NCBI GenBank assembly: GCA_034669965.1
Contig: JAXMOK010000006.1
Span: 99,330 to 163,329, forward strand
From: HXMU1420-13 sp034669965
GTDB lineage: Bacteria; Bacteroidota; Rhodothermia; Balneolales; Balneolaceae
DNA length: 64,000 nt
Direction of reading: 5' to 3'
Made by a program: the position numbers and the translations under genes. The first letter of the stretch is position 1. Each line of letters starts with the position of its first letter. Shown piece by piece: positions 1 through 9,274 of the stretch. The notes below the pieces were generated by a model. The model made no database searches and was not told the origin of the DNA. It was given only the letters and a program-made list of their open reading frames with translations.

Positions 1-2555
1 TCATCAATTTAGAACCCGGTTCTTACACCGTGGTTTTTTCTTATATCGGATTTGCAACAACCAAAGTAGAAAAAGTTCAGGTTATTGTTGATAAAACTAC
101 CGAAGTAAACATGACCATGCAGGAAGAGGTGATCGAAGGGCAAGAAATTGTAGTTACTGCCGAGCGCCCTATCGTAGAAAAAGATAGAACCACCACCACT
201 GCATATATTAGTTCCGAGCAACTTCAGGCTCTTCCTTTAGTGAGTATTAATGAAGCCATCAACCAGCAAGCTGGGGTAGTAGATGGCCACTTTAGAGGTG
301 GTAGAACCGGAGAAGTTTCTTATTTAGTAAATGGCGTTCCTATAAATAACGCTTACAACAACGGCGCTTCTTTCGATGTGGAACAGAACATGGTTTCCAG
401 CCTCGAAGTTATTAGTGGGGTGTTTAATGCCGAATATGGACAGGCACTTTCAGGTGTTGTAAATATTGTAACCAAAGGTGTTAGCCCGGAATGGTCGGGT
501 AATTTCCTTGGCTATGTAGGCCGAATTGTAAGTGATCGGGAGCTAGAATTTGTAGACCGAAATACCGATCAAACTATATTTTTAAGCGGTAATGATTTTT
601 CGAACGAGAAATATACCTATTCAGAAGTCGCTCCGGCAATCGGTAATCAGGATTACCAAGTGTCGATTGGTGGCCCGATTCTAAAGGATAAATTAAGTAT
701 CCAAACAACGCTGCGTTATTTCAAAGAAGAAGGACACTTAATTGGCCGTGATTTATTTCGCCCAAGCGATCAGCAAAGTTCAAATGTGCGAACCGGTGAC
801 GACCCAAATTCTTGGCTGATTCAAGCTTCGGGTACGGGAGATTTTGAATCATTGCAGCGTCAAGAAAGACTCTCTTTAAACAGTTCGATTGTGTACGAAA
901 TTAGTAGCCGACTCAAGTTCGATTACAACTTGTTTTACCAATTTGGCGATGGTCGAAATTACGATGCGGGATATAAGTACAACCCAAAAGGGATAAATAA
1001 CTACTATTTTTCAAATCAAACACATATTGCAGCATTGCGGTTGTCGATGGGTAATAATGCGTTTGCTAACTTATCCTATAGTTATCTAAATGATAAATCT
1101 GAAAGCTATTTGTATGATGATGTGTACTCATCTGGATTTTTAGATGAACGATATGTTGGTCCGGACTTTTCAAGCCAGCAAGGCGCAGATGCATTCGTGA
1201 TGGGGGGTAATTATTTAGGATCGAGCGAAGAAGTTACTAATACAAGTACAGTTGTAGCGGATTACACGAGTCAGGTAAATAATGTGGTGCTTTGGAAGTC
1301 GGGCGTTTCCGCACGTTTTCACACCATTCGAAATCGTAGCATTGGAATTACAGTAGGTTCTGATGGGAGAGCCTTCGTTGCTGCTGGTTCTTTGTCGAAT
1401 AATTTACTGGCAACAAACCCATGGGAGGCCGCTGCCTATTCTCAGGTTAAGCTAGAGTTTGATGAACTTATTGTTAATGCTGGCTTACGGTATGATTATT
1501 TCGAGCCGGATTACATAGTGCCATTCGATGTTTCTCAATTCGAGAAAACTGAGATTGTTGATCCGAACGACCCTACTAAAATGATATCGAATCGTGTTCC
1601 TGCTAAATCTACCTATCAATTTAGCCCACGGCTTGGGGTAGCATTTCCGATCTCAGAAACTGGGGTTATGCGTTTTTCAGCCGGATTATTTTTCCAGACA
1701 GCTCAACTCAATTTATTATATGTAAATAACGAATTTGACCTTTCTCAACGAGGTGTTGATTCTTATGTTGTTGGTAATGCTAATCTTGAACCGGAAAGAA
1801 CCCTTCAGTTTGAAGTTGGGCTTCAGCAAGGTTTAACCGAAACCTTAGGCTTTGATTTAACTGTATTCTCTAAAGATGTGAGAGAATTAGCCGGTTATGT
1901 GGTAAAACGTAGCTCTTTTGGAGTACCGGTTGGTAGGCTCGAAAATATTGATTTTGGTACGATCAAAGGATTCACTCTGTCGTTATATGAACGAGGTGTA
2001 GGCCAGGTTTCTTGGACCATCGATTATACACTTCAATTTGCGAATGGTTCATCATCGGATGCTTACCAGAATTTTAACCGATTCATTAGTGGTCAAGAAG
2101 AAATTGTGAACTTGAACCGTTTGGGATGGGATAAAAGAAACGTGTTGAACAACACCATCACATGGGTAAGCAAAGTTGGGTTAACGCTTTCGGCCATAAA
2201 CACCTTGCAATCGGGTAACCCTTATACTACCGAAAGGGATGATATTACCTCGTTAAGTCCAAATAATGAAGATGCACCGGCTTGGTTCAACTCTGATATC
2301 AGAGCTTATTATAAACCGCCTTCACTTTCGCATAATATCGAGTTCTTTTTTCAGGTAGATAATGTATTTGATAACGCTCCACATTATGGAATCTTTAACG
2401 ACACAGGACGTGCAGATGAATCAACCGATTTATGGAGGCTTGAAAACTCAGCCGGGCAACCCGGTGGGTTAAATACATACCGAGAAATCTTCCTTGATCC
2501 TTCTCGACGTGGAGCGCCCAGAAGCGTTAAAATTGGCCTAAGTTATAATTTTTAA
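1..2555 (+). CDS. TonB-dependent outer membrane receptor, 5' truncated by the window edge
   Basis: The frame is open from base 3, so the true start lies upstream. The first visible residues (LEPGSYTVVFSYIGF) are the end of a carboxypeptidase-regulatory-like domain. They are followed by a TonB plug (about residues 35-150 of the visible part; VSYLVNGVPINNAYN and VFNAEYGQALSGVVNIVTKG are typical plug motifs) and a long beta-barrel ending in SVKIGLSYNF with a terminal Phe, as outer membrane barrels do. Such receptors import bulky ligands using TonB/ExbBD energy; the ligand cannot be told from sequence. The next gene starts a few bases later, so this is probably the first visible gene of an operon with a secreted cargo, a PorV-like protein and a chaperone/isomerase. 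Family call is sure, substrate unknown. Confidence 0.93.
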   Translation, partial: INLEPGSYTVVFSYIGFATTKVEKVQVIVDKTTEVNMTMQEEVIEGQEIVVTAERPIVEKDRTTTTAYISSEQLQALPLVSINEAINQQAGVVDGHFRGGRTGEVSYLVNGVPINNAYNNGASFDVEQNMVSSLEVISGVFNAEYGQALSGVVNIVTKGVSPEWSGNFLGYVGRIVSDRELEFVDRNTDQTIFLSGNDFSNEKYTYSEVAPAIGNQDYQVSIGGPILKDKLSIQTTLRYFKEEGHLIGRDLFRPSDQQSSNVRTGDDPNSWLIQASGTGDFESLQRQERLSLNSSIVYEISSRLKFDYNLFYQFGDGRNYDAGYKYNPKGINNYYFSNQTHIAALRLSMGNNAFANLSYSYLNDKSESYLYDDVYSSGFLDERYVGPDFSSQQGADAFVMGGNYLGSSEEVTNTSTVVADYTSQVNNVVLWKSGVSARFHTIRNRSIGITVGSDGRAFVAAGSLSNNLLATNPWEAAAYSQVKLEFDELIVNAGLRYDYFEPDYIVPFDVSQFEKTEIVDPNDPTKMISNRVPAKSTYQFSPRLGVAFPISETGVMRFSAGLFFQTAQLNLLYVNNEFDLSQRGVDSYVVGNANLEPERTLQFEVGLQQGLTETLGFDLTVFSKDVRELAGYVVKRSSFGVPVGRLENIDFGTIKGFTLSLYERGVGQVSWTIDYTLQFANGSSSDAYQNFNRFISGQEEIVNLNRLGWDKRNVLNNTITWVSKVGLTLSAINTLQSGNPYTTERDDITSLSPNNEDAPAWFNSDIRAYYKPPSLSHNIEFFFQVDNVFDNAPHYGIFNDTGRADESTDLWRLENSAGQPGGLNTYREIFLDPSRRGAPRSVKIGLSYNF

Positions 2556-2570
2556 TCATTGAACAATCAG

Positions 2571-5500
2571 ATGTATAAAAAGTCTTTTTCGTTCGCGGTA
2601 CTACTGGTAGCTTTATTACTAGCAGCAAATCCGGCATCAGCACAACAAACTATTCCAGACTCTCTAAACGGAGTAGTGTATCGGGGAGCTTTCGAAAACG
2701 TTGCCCGTGGAGTAATTGATGGTAACCTCATCGAAACCAATTTCCGTAATCATGGCGAGTTATCTCGTTGGAACGATATTCCTTGGGGTGTTTGGCCTCG
2801 TGGAGTTGGTGGCCGGCACATTGATGGCGTAGGGGTAGTTGTTTCGGCCTATGTTGAGGCGGTTGCTTCCGATCGTGTAGAAACAATTGAGGATTATCGA
2901 ACTATTATTTCGAATAATTTCCGTCCGGATACACTTCTAAACCCGGTTATTATCAACTATAGAGAAGCGGGCGCCAGAACTAGTCCTTTCAACGACGATC
3001 TTTGGGGTTGGTTACCTTTACCGGGCTTTAACAACCCGAATAGGATTGATCCAATTACATTTGGTGCAGCACCGGTACCAGCTCTTTCAAATGATCCAAC
3101 TTCCTGGCCCGATTGCTGGCCCGATCGGTTTGAAGAAGACGATTCGGGTTGGTGTGGAACGTGGAATGGTAGAGATGGCCGTTTCCCAAGTTCCGATTTG
3201 GAATCGTACTATGTGATGGATGATTTCTCGGATTATGAATACGCCGTTGGTTTAGAAACAGATGGTCCGCACAGTTCTTTGGGCGTTTACTTCCCAAGCC
3301 CTTTCGAAGATCCAACCATCGGTGGATTAGGGCTGCAAACGCAAATTCGATTGTTCCAATGGGCTAACATTTTAGCCGAAGACACTATGTTTATCATTTA
3401 CCGAATCACGAATAAAAGTGAGAATGATCAAACACGATTATTCTTCTCTCAGATTGTTGATTACGGGTTAGGGCAAGACGAGGATGATGACAACGCTACT
3501 TACGATCCCTTTTTAGATTTAGTGTATGGATGGGATTCTGACGGAATTGGCGTTCCAACTCAGGCCGGACAAACAGAATATGAATTGGGTTACACCGGTT
3601 TTGCATTCCTTGAGTCTCCTGCAAACGACGTAAATGGCGAAGACGACGATTTAGATGGTATCATCGATGAGTCTCGTTTCGACGAAAACTACTTGTTGTT
3701 TACTACTCAGGCAGAAATTGATAACTATGTTTCAGGCCAGTATGATGTAGCGCAATTCGAAGCTTTTTATGGCGAATCGTATCAAGACCGCCCTGCTTAC
3801 AAAGCTGAGCGATGGTATACAACTGATGAAAATCTGGATTGGGTAGGATTCGACGACGCAAACGATAATGGAGTATTTGATGCTGGTGAAACACTAAATA
3901 ACGATGTTGGTCGCGATGGATTAAGTCCATTCGATCTTATTTATCCTGGACCTGATGAAGGGGAAGGCGATGGGATTCCAACCAACGGTGAGCCTAACTA
4001 CAACGAATTAGATGTCGATGAATCCGATCAAATCGGTCTGCGTGGTTTCGATTTGAATACCCGACCATTTTACGAAAGTGGCGATAATCTTCGTGACGAT
4101 ACCTGGTTGTTCGAACGAATTGCAGCTACTTTGTTCTCGAATCCTGATTACGAAGAACCATCGACAGTGGTAGCAGATGAGCCTTTTATTCTGTTTACAT
4201 CAGGTGAAGTAGAGTTGTTCTCGGAGAATGATGCGAGTGCAAAATCTACCGATTTCTTCTCAACAGCATGGATTTTTGGGAATGATAGAGATGACTTCTT
4301 CAAAAACCGAAGAACAGTTCAAAATATCTACAATTCAGATTATAACTTCGCTCAACCTCCAACGGTGCCAACGTTAACGGCTGTAACCGGTAACGAACAA
4401 GTGATCTTATCATGGGATACTTTGTCGGTAGCAAGTTTCGACCGCTTTTTACAAGAGCAAGATTTTGAAGGCTACAAATTGTACAAAGGAACCAACAATT
4501 TGATAACCGACGCCCGTACCATCACCGATGTAAACGGAACACCAACCTTTTACGATCCAATTGCACAATGGGATTTGGATAACGACATTAGCGGTAACGT
4601 TCGAGTGTTAGGTGGTGATGCCTTATATAACATGGGTGACAACTCTGGGCTGCAATTTTATTATGTTGATAATGATGTAACTAATGGAAAAATATATTAC
4701 TACGTGCTTGTTGCTTACGATCGTGGTGTAGCTTCAGCCGGGGGTGACGATCCGGGTATTGATCCACAAGAAAATACATTCCGAATTGCTGTAAACCTTG
4801 CTGGTGATGTAATTGGTACTTCACAAAATGCAGCAGCTGTTGTTCCTAGTCCATTGGCAGCCGGTTTTGTGGAAGGTGGCGCAACTACCGACCTATCTTC
4901 GGTTACAAGCGGAACAGGAACCGGATTTGCTGAAGTAGATATTGTAGTTGATGCACTTATCGACGAGACCAAACTCTACGAAGTAAGCTTCACCGATTCG
5001 GCAGCAGAAGTTGGAATAATGAGAAACACCGTGAACTATCAGGTTAAAGAATTAACTCAGGATGTTACGGTAGTGAAGTCAACAACATATTCTTCAACTT
5101 CGAGTATTATTGATGGATTTACGATCAATTTTACAAACGAGGAAGGTGGCTTCATCATCCCAAATAAAACGGGGTGGATATCAAACGAAGGGCAGGAAAA
5201 CGAACTGTTTGGTTTAGATCCTACCGAATTAGATGGTTTAGATACCAACTGGGAATTGGTAATTACCCCCGACAGAAATGGCGAGCTAGCTAACTTTGTA
5301 CGAACCGACCATGATTACGAACTCTATTTCGTAGATCCGGCAGACAGTACATATCGTCCACCATTACGATTTGGTGGAGGATTCAGCCGAATAAATATTC
5401 CCGTTTTTGTTCGCAATTTGATGACCGGAGAATTGGCGGATATGTTTGTACTGGATAATGATGATGATGACGAACTAAGTGCCGGTGATGAGCTCTTAAT

Positions 5501-5999
5501 TGCAGAGCGAGATGATCGGGTTTATAACTATCGCTTTATGGTTGCCATACTTCCAAACGAGAATGAAGTAGCACCATCACCGGGTGATAAAATCAAGATT
5601 TCAACAACCCGAGAATTTGGTTCGGATGATACTTTCCAGATCGCAATGCGTTCAGGAACCATCGACGATGAATTAGCGAAAGATCAACTCGAGGATATTT
5701 ATGTAGTTCCAAATCCTTACTTAGGTGCTGCATCTTGGGAGCGAGCAAGTGGGGCCATCGGCCGTGGAGAACGGAAAGTTGAATTCTTCAACTTGCCAAG
5801 AAAATGCACCATTCGAATATTTAATGTTCGTGGGGAATTAATTCGAACTCTCGATCATGACGGAGCTAATAACGATGGCTCTGCACCTTGGGATTTGAGA
5901 TCTAATCAAGGCGAAGACGTTGCTTACGGAGTGTATTTCTATCACGTAGAAGCTCCGGGCATTGGCGAATACACCGACAAGTTTGCGATAATTAAATAA
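2571..5999 (+). CDS. Large secreted protein with FN3-like region and T9SS C-terminal sorting domain
   Basis: About 1140 residues with an N-terminal signal peptide (KSFSFAVLLVALLLAANPASA, then QQ). I chose ATG 2571, where the signal peptide begins; an in-frame TTG at 2559 is the alternative. The middle is very acidic and has several D/N-rich, calcium-loop-like stretches (DDANDNGVFDAGE, DDDLDGIID, DNDDDDELSAGDE). A fibronectin-III-like segment (PTLTAVTGNEQVILSWD) lies near residue 600. The last 100 residues (VVPNPYLGAASW, then IRIFNVRGELIRTL and ending DKFAIIK) resemble a T9SS type A sorting/FlgD-like Ig domain. It is therefore probably exported across the outer membrane and surface-anchored. 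The tight spacing to the TonB receptor and the PorV-like gene suggests a shared function. The enzymatic or binding role is unknown. Confidence 0.85.
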   Translation: MYKKSFSFAVLLVALLLAANPASAQQTIPDSLNGVVYRGAFENVARGVIDGNLIETNFRNHGELSRWNDIPWGVWPRGVGGRHIDGVGVVVSAYVEAVASDRVETIEDYRTIISNNFRPDTLLNPVIINYREAGARTSPFNDDLWGWLPLPGFNNPNRIDPITFGAAPVPALSNDPTSWPDCWPDRFEEDDSGWCGTWNGRDGRFPSSDLESYYVMDDFSDYEYAVGLETDGPHSSLGVYFPSPFEDPTIGGLGLQTQIRLFQWANILAEDTMFIIYRITNKSENDQTRLFFSQIVDYGLGQDEDDDNATYDPFLDLVYGWDSDGIGVPTQAGQTEYELGYTGFAFLESPANDVNGEDDDLDGIIDESRFDENYLLFTTQAEIDNYVSGQYDVAQFEAFYGESYQDRPAYKAERWYTTDENLDWVGFDDANDNGVFDAGETLNNDVGRDGLSPFDLIYPGPDEGEGDGIPTNGEPNYNELDVDESDQIGLRGFDLNTRPFYESGDNLRDDTWLFERIAATLFSNPDYEEPSTVVADEPFILFTSGEVELFSENDASAKSTDFFSTAWIFGNDRDDFFKNRRTVQNIYNSDYNFAQPPTVPTLTAVTGNEQVILSWDTLSVASFDRFLQEQDFEGYKLYKGTNNLITDARTITDVNGTPTFYDPIAQWDLDNDISGNVRVLGGDALYNMGDNSGLQFYYVDNDVTNGKIYYYVLVAYDRGVASAGGDDPGIDPQENTFRIAVNLAGDVIGTSQNAAAVVPSPLAAGFVEGGATTDLSSVTSGTGTGFAEVDIVVDALIDETKLYEVSFTDSAAEVGIMRNTVNYQVKELTQDVTVVKSTTYSSTSSIIDGFTINFTNEEGGFIIPNKTGWISNEGQENELFGLDPTELDGLDTNWELVITPDRNGELANFVRTDHDYELYFVDPADSTYRPPLRFGGGFSRINIPVFVRNLMTGELADMFVLDNDDDDELSAGDELLIAERDDRVYNYRFMVAILPNENEVAPSPGDKIKISTTREFGSDDTFQIAMRSGTIDDELAKDQLEDIYVVPNPYLGAASWERASGAIGRGERKVEFFNLPRKCTIRIFNVRGELIRTLDHDGANNDGSAPWDLRSNQGEDVAYGVYFYHVEAPGIGEYTDKFAIIK

Positions 6000-6019
6000 G
6001 GCAAGTAATCGTGAAAACA

Positions 6020-7078
6020 ATGATAAAACAACTCATTTTTACTCAACTAATAGTAGTACTTGCCTTTACAACGGCTCAGGGTCAATCAGGTGACGAAAGT
6101 CGTGCAGGTACTACAGCGGCACAATTTTTAACCATGGGCGTTGGCGCTAAAGGTACCGCGCTTGGAAATGCAAGCACGGTATATGTTGCTGGGGCAGAAG
6201 CACTGTTCTGGAATCCGGCGGGTATTTCCATCGAAAACGAAGGCGGCACCTACAGTTCTAGCTTCTTCAGCGTGAATCAATATTTTGTTGATGTTGATAT
6301 TTACGGTGCTGGAATAGTTTTTCCGATCGGTAATACACCGGGGCGTGTATTAGGTCTTGGCTTAAACTTCGTCGACTACGGCCGAATGGATGTTCGAACA
6401 GTTGAAGATCCTGAAGGCATTGGTGCAACATTTGGAGCCCATGATTTGAGCTTTGCACTAACCTATGCGCAAAACTTAACCGACCAATTTCATTTTGGTG
6501 GAAGCGTAAAAATAATTCAGCAAAAGATTTATGATATGGTTGCTAATGCGGTAGCTATCGATCTTGGCTTTTTGCTGAAAACCGATTACATAAATGGGTT
6601 AACATTGGGAGCTTCAATCACCAATTTTGGTAACGAATTGCAGATGTCGGGGATCAACTCCGAAACCTTTGTTGATCTCGATCCTCAACATGCCGGAAAT
6701 AACGAAGGTATTATCGGAAATGTAAAACTGAACTCGTGGGAGCTTCCACTTTCTTTTAAGTTTGGAGTAAACGTTCCGGCAATTAAGCGCGAGAACCTAC
6801 AGCTTTTACTTTTAAGCGAAGTTCAGCAAACCAACGATAATAACATGAATATCGATTCGGGAACTCAACTCAGTTACTTATCCAATACCGTGAAATTTCA
6901 TGTGCGAGGTGGTTACCGCGATTTCTTATTAGGCGATAAGGTAGATTCGCACATTACCTATGGTGCAGGCTTTACACTAAAAACATCAAATGGAATGGCA
7001 ATCGGAGTTGATTTTGCTCAAGTTCCTTTCGAATATCTAGGCCAAACCACCATTGTGGATGTAAAGCTATATTTCTGA
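6020..7078 (+). CDS. PorV/PorQ-family outer membrane beta-barrel protein
   Basis: About 352 residues with a signal peptide (QLIFTQLIVVLAFTTAQGQ). It is followed by the family signature AAQFLTMGVGAKGTALGNA and AEALFWNPAGIS, typical of PorV/PorQ (UPF0164-like, FadL-related barrels). PorV is the shuttle that carries T9SS cargo from the translocon to the attachment complex, and the paralogues are often encoded beside their own cargo. Here it directly follows a cargo with a T9SS-type C-terminus, which supports a dedicated partner. The start is ATG 6020; GTG 6011 in the same frame is also possible. The protein ends in a barrel-type strand (TTIVDVKLYF) with a terminal Phe. Family assignment is confident; the pairing with the upstream gene is inference. 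Confidence 0.88.
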   Translation: MIKQLIFTQLIVVLAFTTAQGQSGDESRAGTTAAQFLTMGVGAKGTALGNASTVYVAGAEALFWNPAGISIENEGGTYSSSFFSVNQYFVDVDIYGAGIVFPIGNTPGRVLGLGLNFVDYGRMDVRTVEDPEGIGATFGAHDLSFALTYAQNLTDQFHFGGSVKIIQQKIYDMVANAVAIDLGFLLKTDYINGLTLGASITNFGNELQMSGINSETFVDLDPQHAGNNEGIIGNVKLNSWELPLSFKFGVNVPAIKRENLQLLLLSEVQQTNDNNMNIDSGTQLSYLSNTVKFHVRGGYRDFLLGDKVDSHITYGAGFTLKTSNGMAIGVDFAQVPFEYLGQTTIVDVKLYF

Positions 7079-7079
7079 A

Positions 7080-8837
7080 ATGATACAAACACTTATTTCA
7101 TCGATTGGCTGCTTTGCTTCAAGGCAGCCTTTCTTTTTTATTCTCGGTCTACTTTTTTTGATGAGTTGTTCATCTAAAAACAATAAAGATGAGCATGTCG
7201 ATTTCAAGATTTTGTATGAGGTAAACGGCGTTGAACGTACGGTATTTGATTTTGAAACGGCGTATGTCGAGCATCTTATCAAAACAGGAAGAAACGATAC
7301 AAAGAATGAGCGGTATGGCTTTCTAAATCAACAAATCGATCGACTATTACTAGCACAGGCCGCGTCGCAAAATGGATTGTTAGATCACCCGAAATATGGC
7401 GCCGCAATCCGCTATCAACAGCAAAAGTCGATGATAGATTTCTATTTCGTCGACGAAATGGAAGCCGTTATGGAGCCCTTAACCGACGAAGAAATCCGGC
7501 TGGCTTATGCAAAGCGACAACGTACAGTTTATGTTCGGCAATTATTTAGTACGGATATTTCCGATCTTGATGAGCCAATTGATCGTTTAAAATCTGGCGA
7601 GAATTTTATTGATGTTGCCAACGATTTCTATAAAACAGAAAAGTATGATTCGTTAGCAGGGTACATTGGTCCTATAAGCTATTTTGGTGAAGAGGATGCC
7701 TTTGCAGAAGCGGCCTATTCAACCAATCAGAATGAATTTACCGAGCCGATCAGAAGCCGTTATGGCTACCATATCATTTATGTAGAGTACATCGAGTTTC
7801 CGGCAATGTTGACTGAAGATGATTACCAATACAGGAAACAGGGGGTGAGCAGCCAACTTCGGTTGCGGAAGCAACAACTTATCTCAAACGACTACATCCG
7901 AACCAAAATGGAAAGTTTGGATGTTCAGCCTGATCGGGATAATCTAAATGAGCTTCGTGATATTATTTTGAATTTGGATGGTGAAGGGATCATTAACAAT
8001 AATCCCCAACCAGAAAATAACGCCAATGTATGGACTGACGAGCGCCTTGAACAATTAGCAGCCGCCGTAGATCCAAACCTTCTGCTGGCAACTTATGAAT
8101 TGAATGGCGAGCGCATGGAATTTAGAGCCGAAGAGTATTTAAAATGGCTTCCATTTTTAGCCTTTCAAGAATCAAAAGTACGAACCGGGGCATCGGTTGG
8201 TAGAGCAATGCGAAACGAAGTGCTTTATCAGCAGGCGATGGAAAATGAGTACTCAAACGATGAACGAGTTCAAAGTGAAGTTGAAAAACGTGGTTATGAC
8301 ATGTTAGCTGATTTGTATCAATATCAACTTACTAGAGAGGCACTGGAAGACACTTCCTCTATTACCGTGCCGATTAGCTATCGAAATAGATTGATCAATA
8401 ACCGAAACGTACTATTGAAAGCAGAGTACTGGAAAATACCTGCAGAAAATCTAGAAAGCGCAGAACATATTAAAGCTGAGGTCCTTTCCGGCGACATCCC
8501 CGAAAGCTTTGATGCATATTCCAAAGTAGAGTATCAGGTTATTGACCCCGGCAACGATGATTTCGAGTTGATAAAAAAGGGAATTGAAGACATGCCTGTG
8601 TTGGCTCACTCACAAAACGAAGGTTGGATGGTGTTGAATATCATTCGCAAAGACTTAACCGAGGTGAAGTCATCGACCGATGAGGCGGATATCGAATCCA
8701 AATACAAAGTGTACGATAGGTTGAGGTCAGAAGTAGAAGGGATGCGTAATTCAGCAATTATCGAGATAGATACTGCTTTGTTCGATTCTATTTACGAAGT
8801 GTGGAAGCAAAAAGAGCAACAACAAGAAGAGTCGTAG
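7080..8837 (+). CDS. SurA/PpiC-like peptidyl-prolyl isomerase lipoprotein
   Basis: 585 residues. The N-terminal hydrophobic segment ends in a lipobox (LFLMSC, lipidated Cys30), so it is a periplasmic lipoprotein. Residues about 145-245 form a parvulin-type PPIase domain (VYVRQLFSTDI, then GPISYFGEEDAFAEAAYS, then RSRYGYHIIYVEY). A long helical C-terminal part follows, as in SurA-like chaperones. Its ATG lies one base after the stop of the PorV-like gene, so the two are translationally close. The likely role is helping barrels or T9SS cargo of this operon fold in the periplasm; the specific client is inferred only from position. The hydrophobic stretch begins unusually late (about residue 17), so a slightly later start is possible. 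A terminator follows. Confidence 0.85.
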   Translation: MIQTLISSIGCFASRQPFFFILGLLFLMSCSSKNNKDEHVDFKILYEVNGVERTVFDFETAYVEHLIKTGRNDTKNERYGFLNQQIDRLLLAQAASQNGLLDHPKYGAAIRYQQQKSMIDFYFVDEMEAVMEPLTDEEIRLAYAKRQRTVYVRQLFSTDISDLDEPIDRLKSGENFIDVANDFYKTEKYDSLAGYIGPISYFGEEDAFAEAAYSTNQNEFTEPIRSRYGYHIIYVEYIEFPAMLTEDDYQYRKQGVSSQLRLRKQQLISNDYIRTKMESLDVQPDRDNLNELRDIILNLDGEGIINNNPQPENNANVWTDERLEQLAAAVDPNLLLATYELNGERMEFRAEEYLKWLPFLAFQESKVRTGASVGRAMRNEVLYQQAMENEYSNDERVQSEVEKRGYDMLADLYQYQLTREALEDTSSITVPISYRNRLINNRNVLLKAEYWKIPAENLESAEHIKAEVLSGDIPESFDAYSKVEYQVIDPGNDDFELIKKGIEDMPVLAHSQNEGWMVLNIIRKDLTEVKSSTDEADIESKYKVYDRLRSEVEGMRNSAIIEIDTALFDSIYEVWKQKEQQQEES

Positions 8838-8850
8838 AAATTAAAGGCAT

Positions 8851-8887
8851 AAAAAAAGGCATGAGTAAAACTCACGCCTTTAAAAAA
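8851..8887. terminator. Rho-independent terminator, probably bidirectional
   Basis: The arms AAAGGCATGAG and CTCACGCCTTT pair with one mismatch around a TAAAA loop. The hairpin has an A-run on the left and a short T/A-rich tail on the right, so it can work for the plus-strand secretion operon and for the minus-strand YtxH gene that ends 20 bases further on. Confidence 0.75.
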
Positions 8888-8906
8888 CTAAATTGTAAAG
8901 CTTGGC

Positions 8907-9206
8907 TTAAGATCCCGGATCAATAGATTCGAGTAAGCTTTCAGCTTCGCGAATTAAACTTTCGGCTTTGTCTTTGGCTTCAAGAACTACGGCATCGCCT
9001 TTTTCTTTTGCTTCAGAAATAAGCTTTTGCTTTTCCTTTCTAAGCTCGGCAATTAGCTCGTTAAGTTCGTCTCTGTAATTACCTAATCGGTACGAGATTC
9101 GACCTCGTGTATTCGCTCCGGTATCGGGTGCGTAAAGTAGCGCAATTACAGTTCCCGCCATCGCTCCTGTGATTAATCCTGCTAAAAAATTTCCTGATCT
9201 ACTCAT
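8907..9206 (-). CDS. YtxH domain-containing small membrane protein
   Basis: 99 residues. The N-terminus (GNFLAGLITGAMAGTVIALL, then YAPDTG) is the signature of YtxH-like proteins: one glycine/alanine-rich membrane segment followed by the YAP motif. A charged, heptad-rich helix to the end is likely coiled coil. A clear ribosome binding site (AAGGAGA) precedes the ATG. Members of this family are found in many bacteria and are associated with general stress in Bacillus, but no biochemical function is established. It is a single gene between two operons, in the same direction as the RND genes upstream of it. Family call is confident; role unknown. Confidence 0.85.
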   Translation of the reverse strand: MSRSGNFLAGLITGAMAGTVIALLYAPDTGANTRGRISYRLGNYRDELNELIAELRKEKQKLISEAKEKGDAVVLEAKDKAESLIREAESLLESIDPGS

Positions 9207-9274
9207 AATATTCTCCTTTTGTCTGTATGATTCTTAGGATATAAAAAAACGCGGTTAAATGTAAATTAGCGTCT

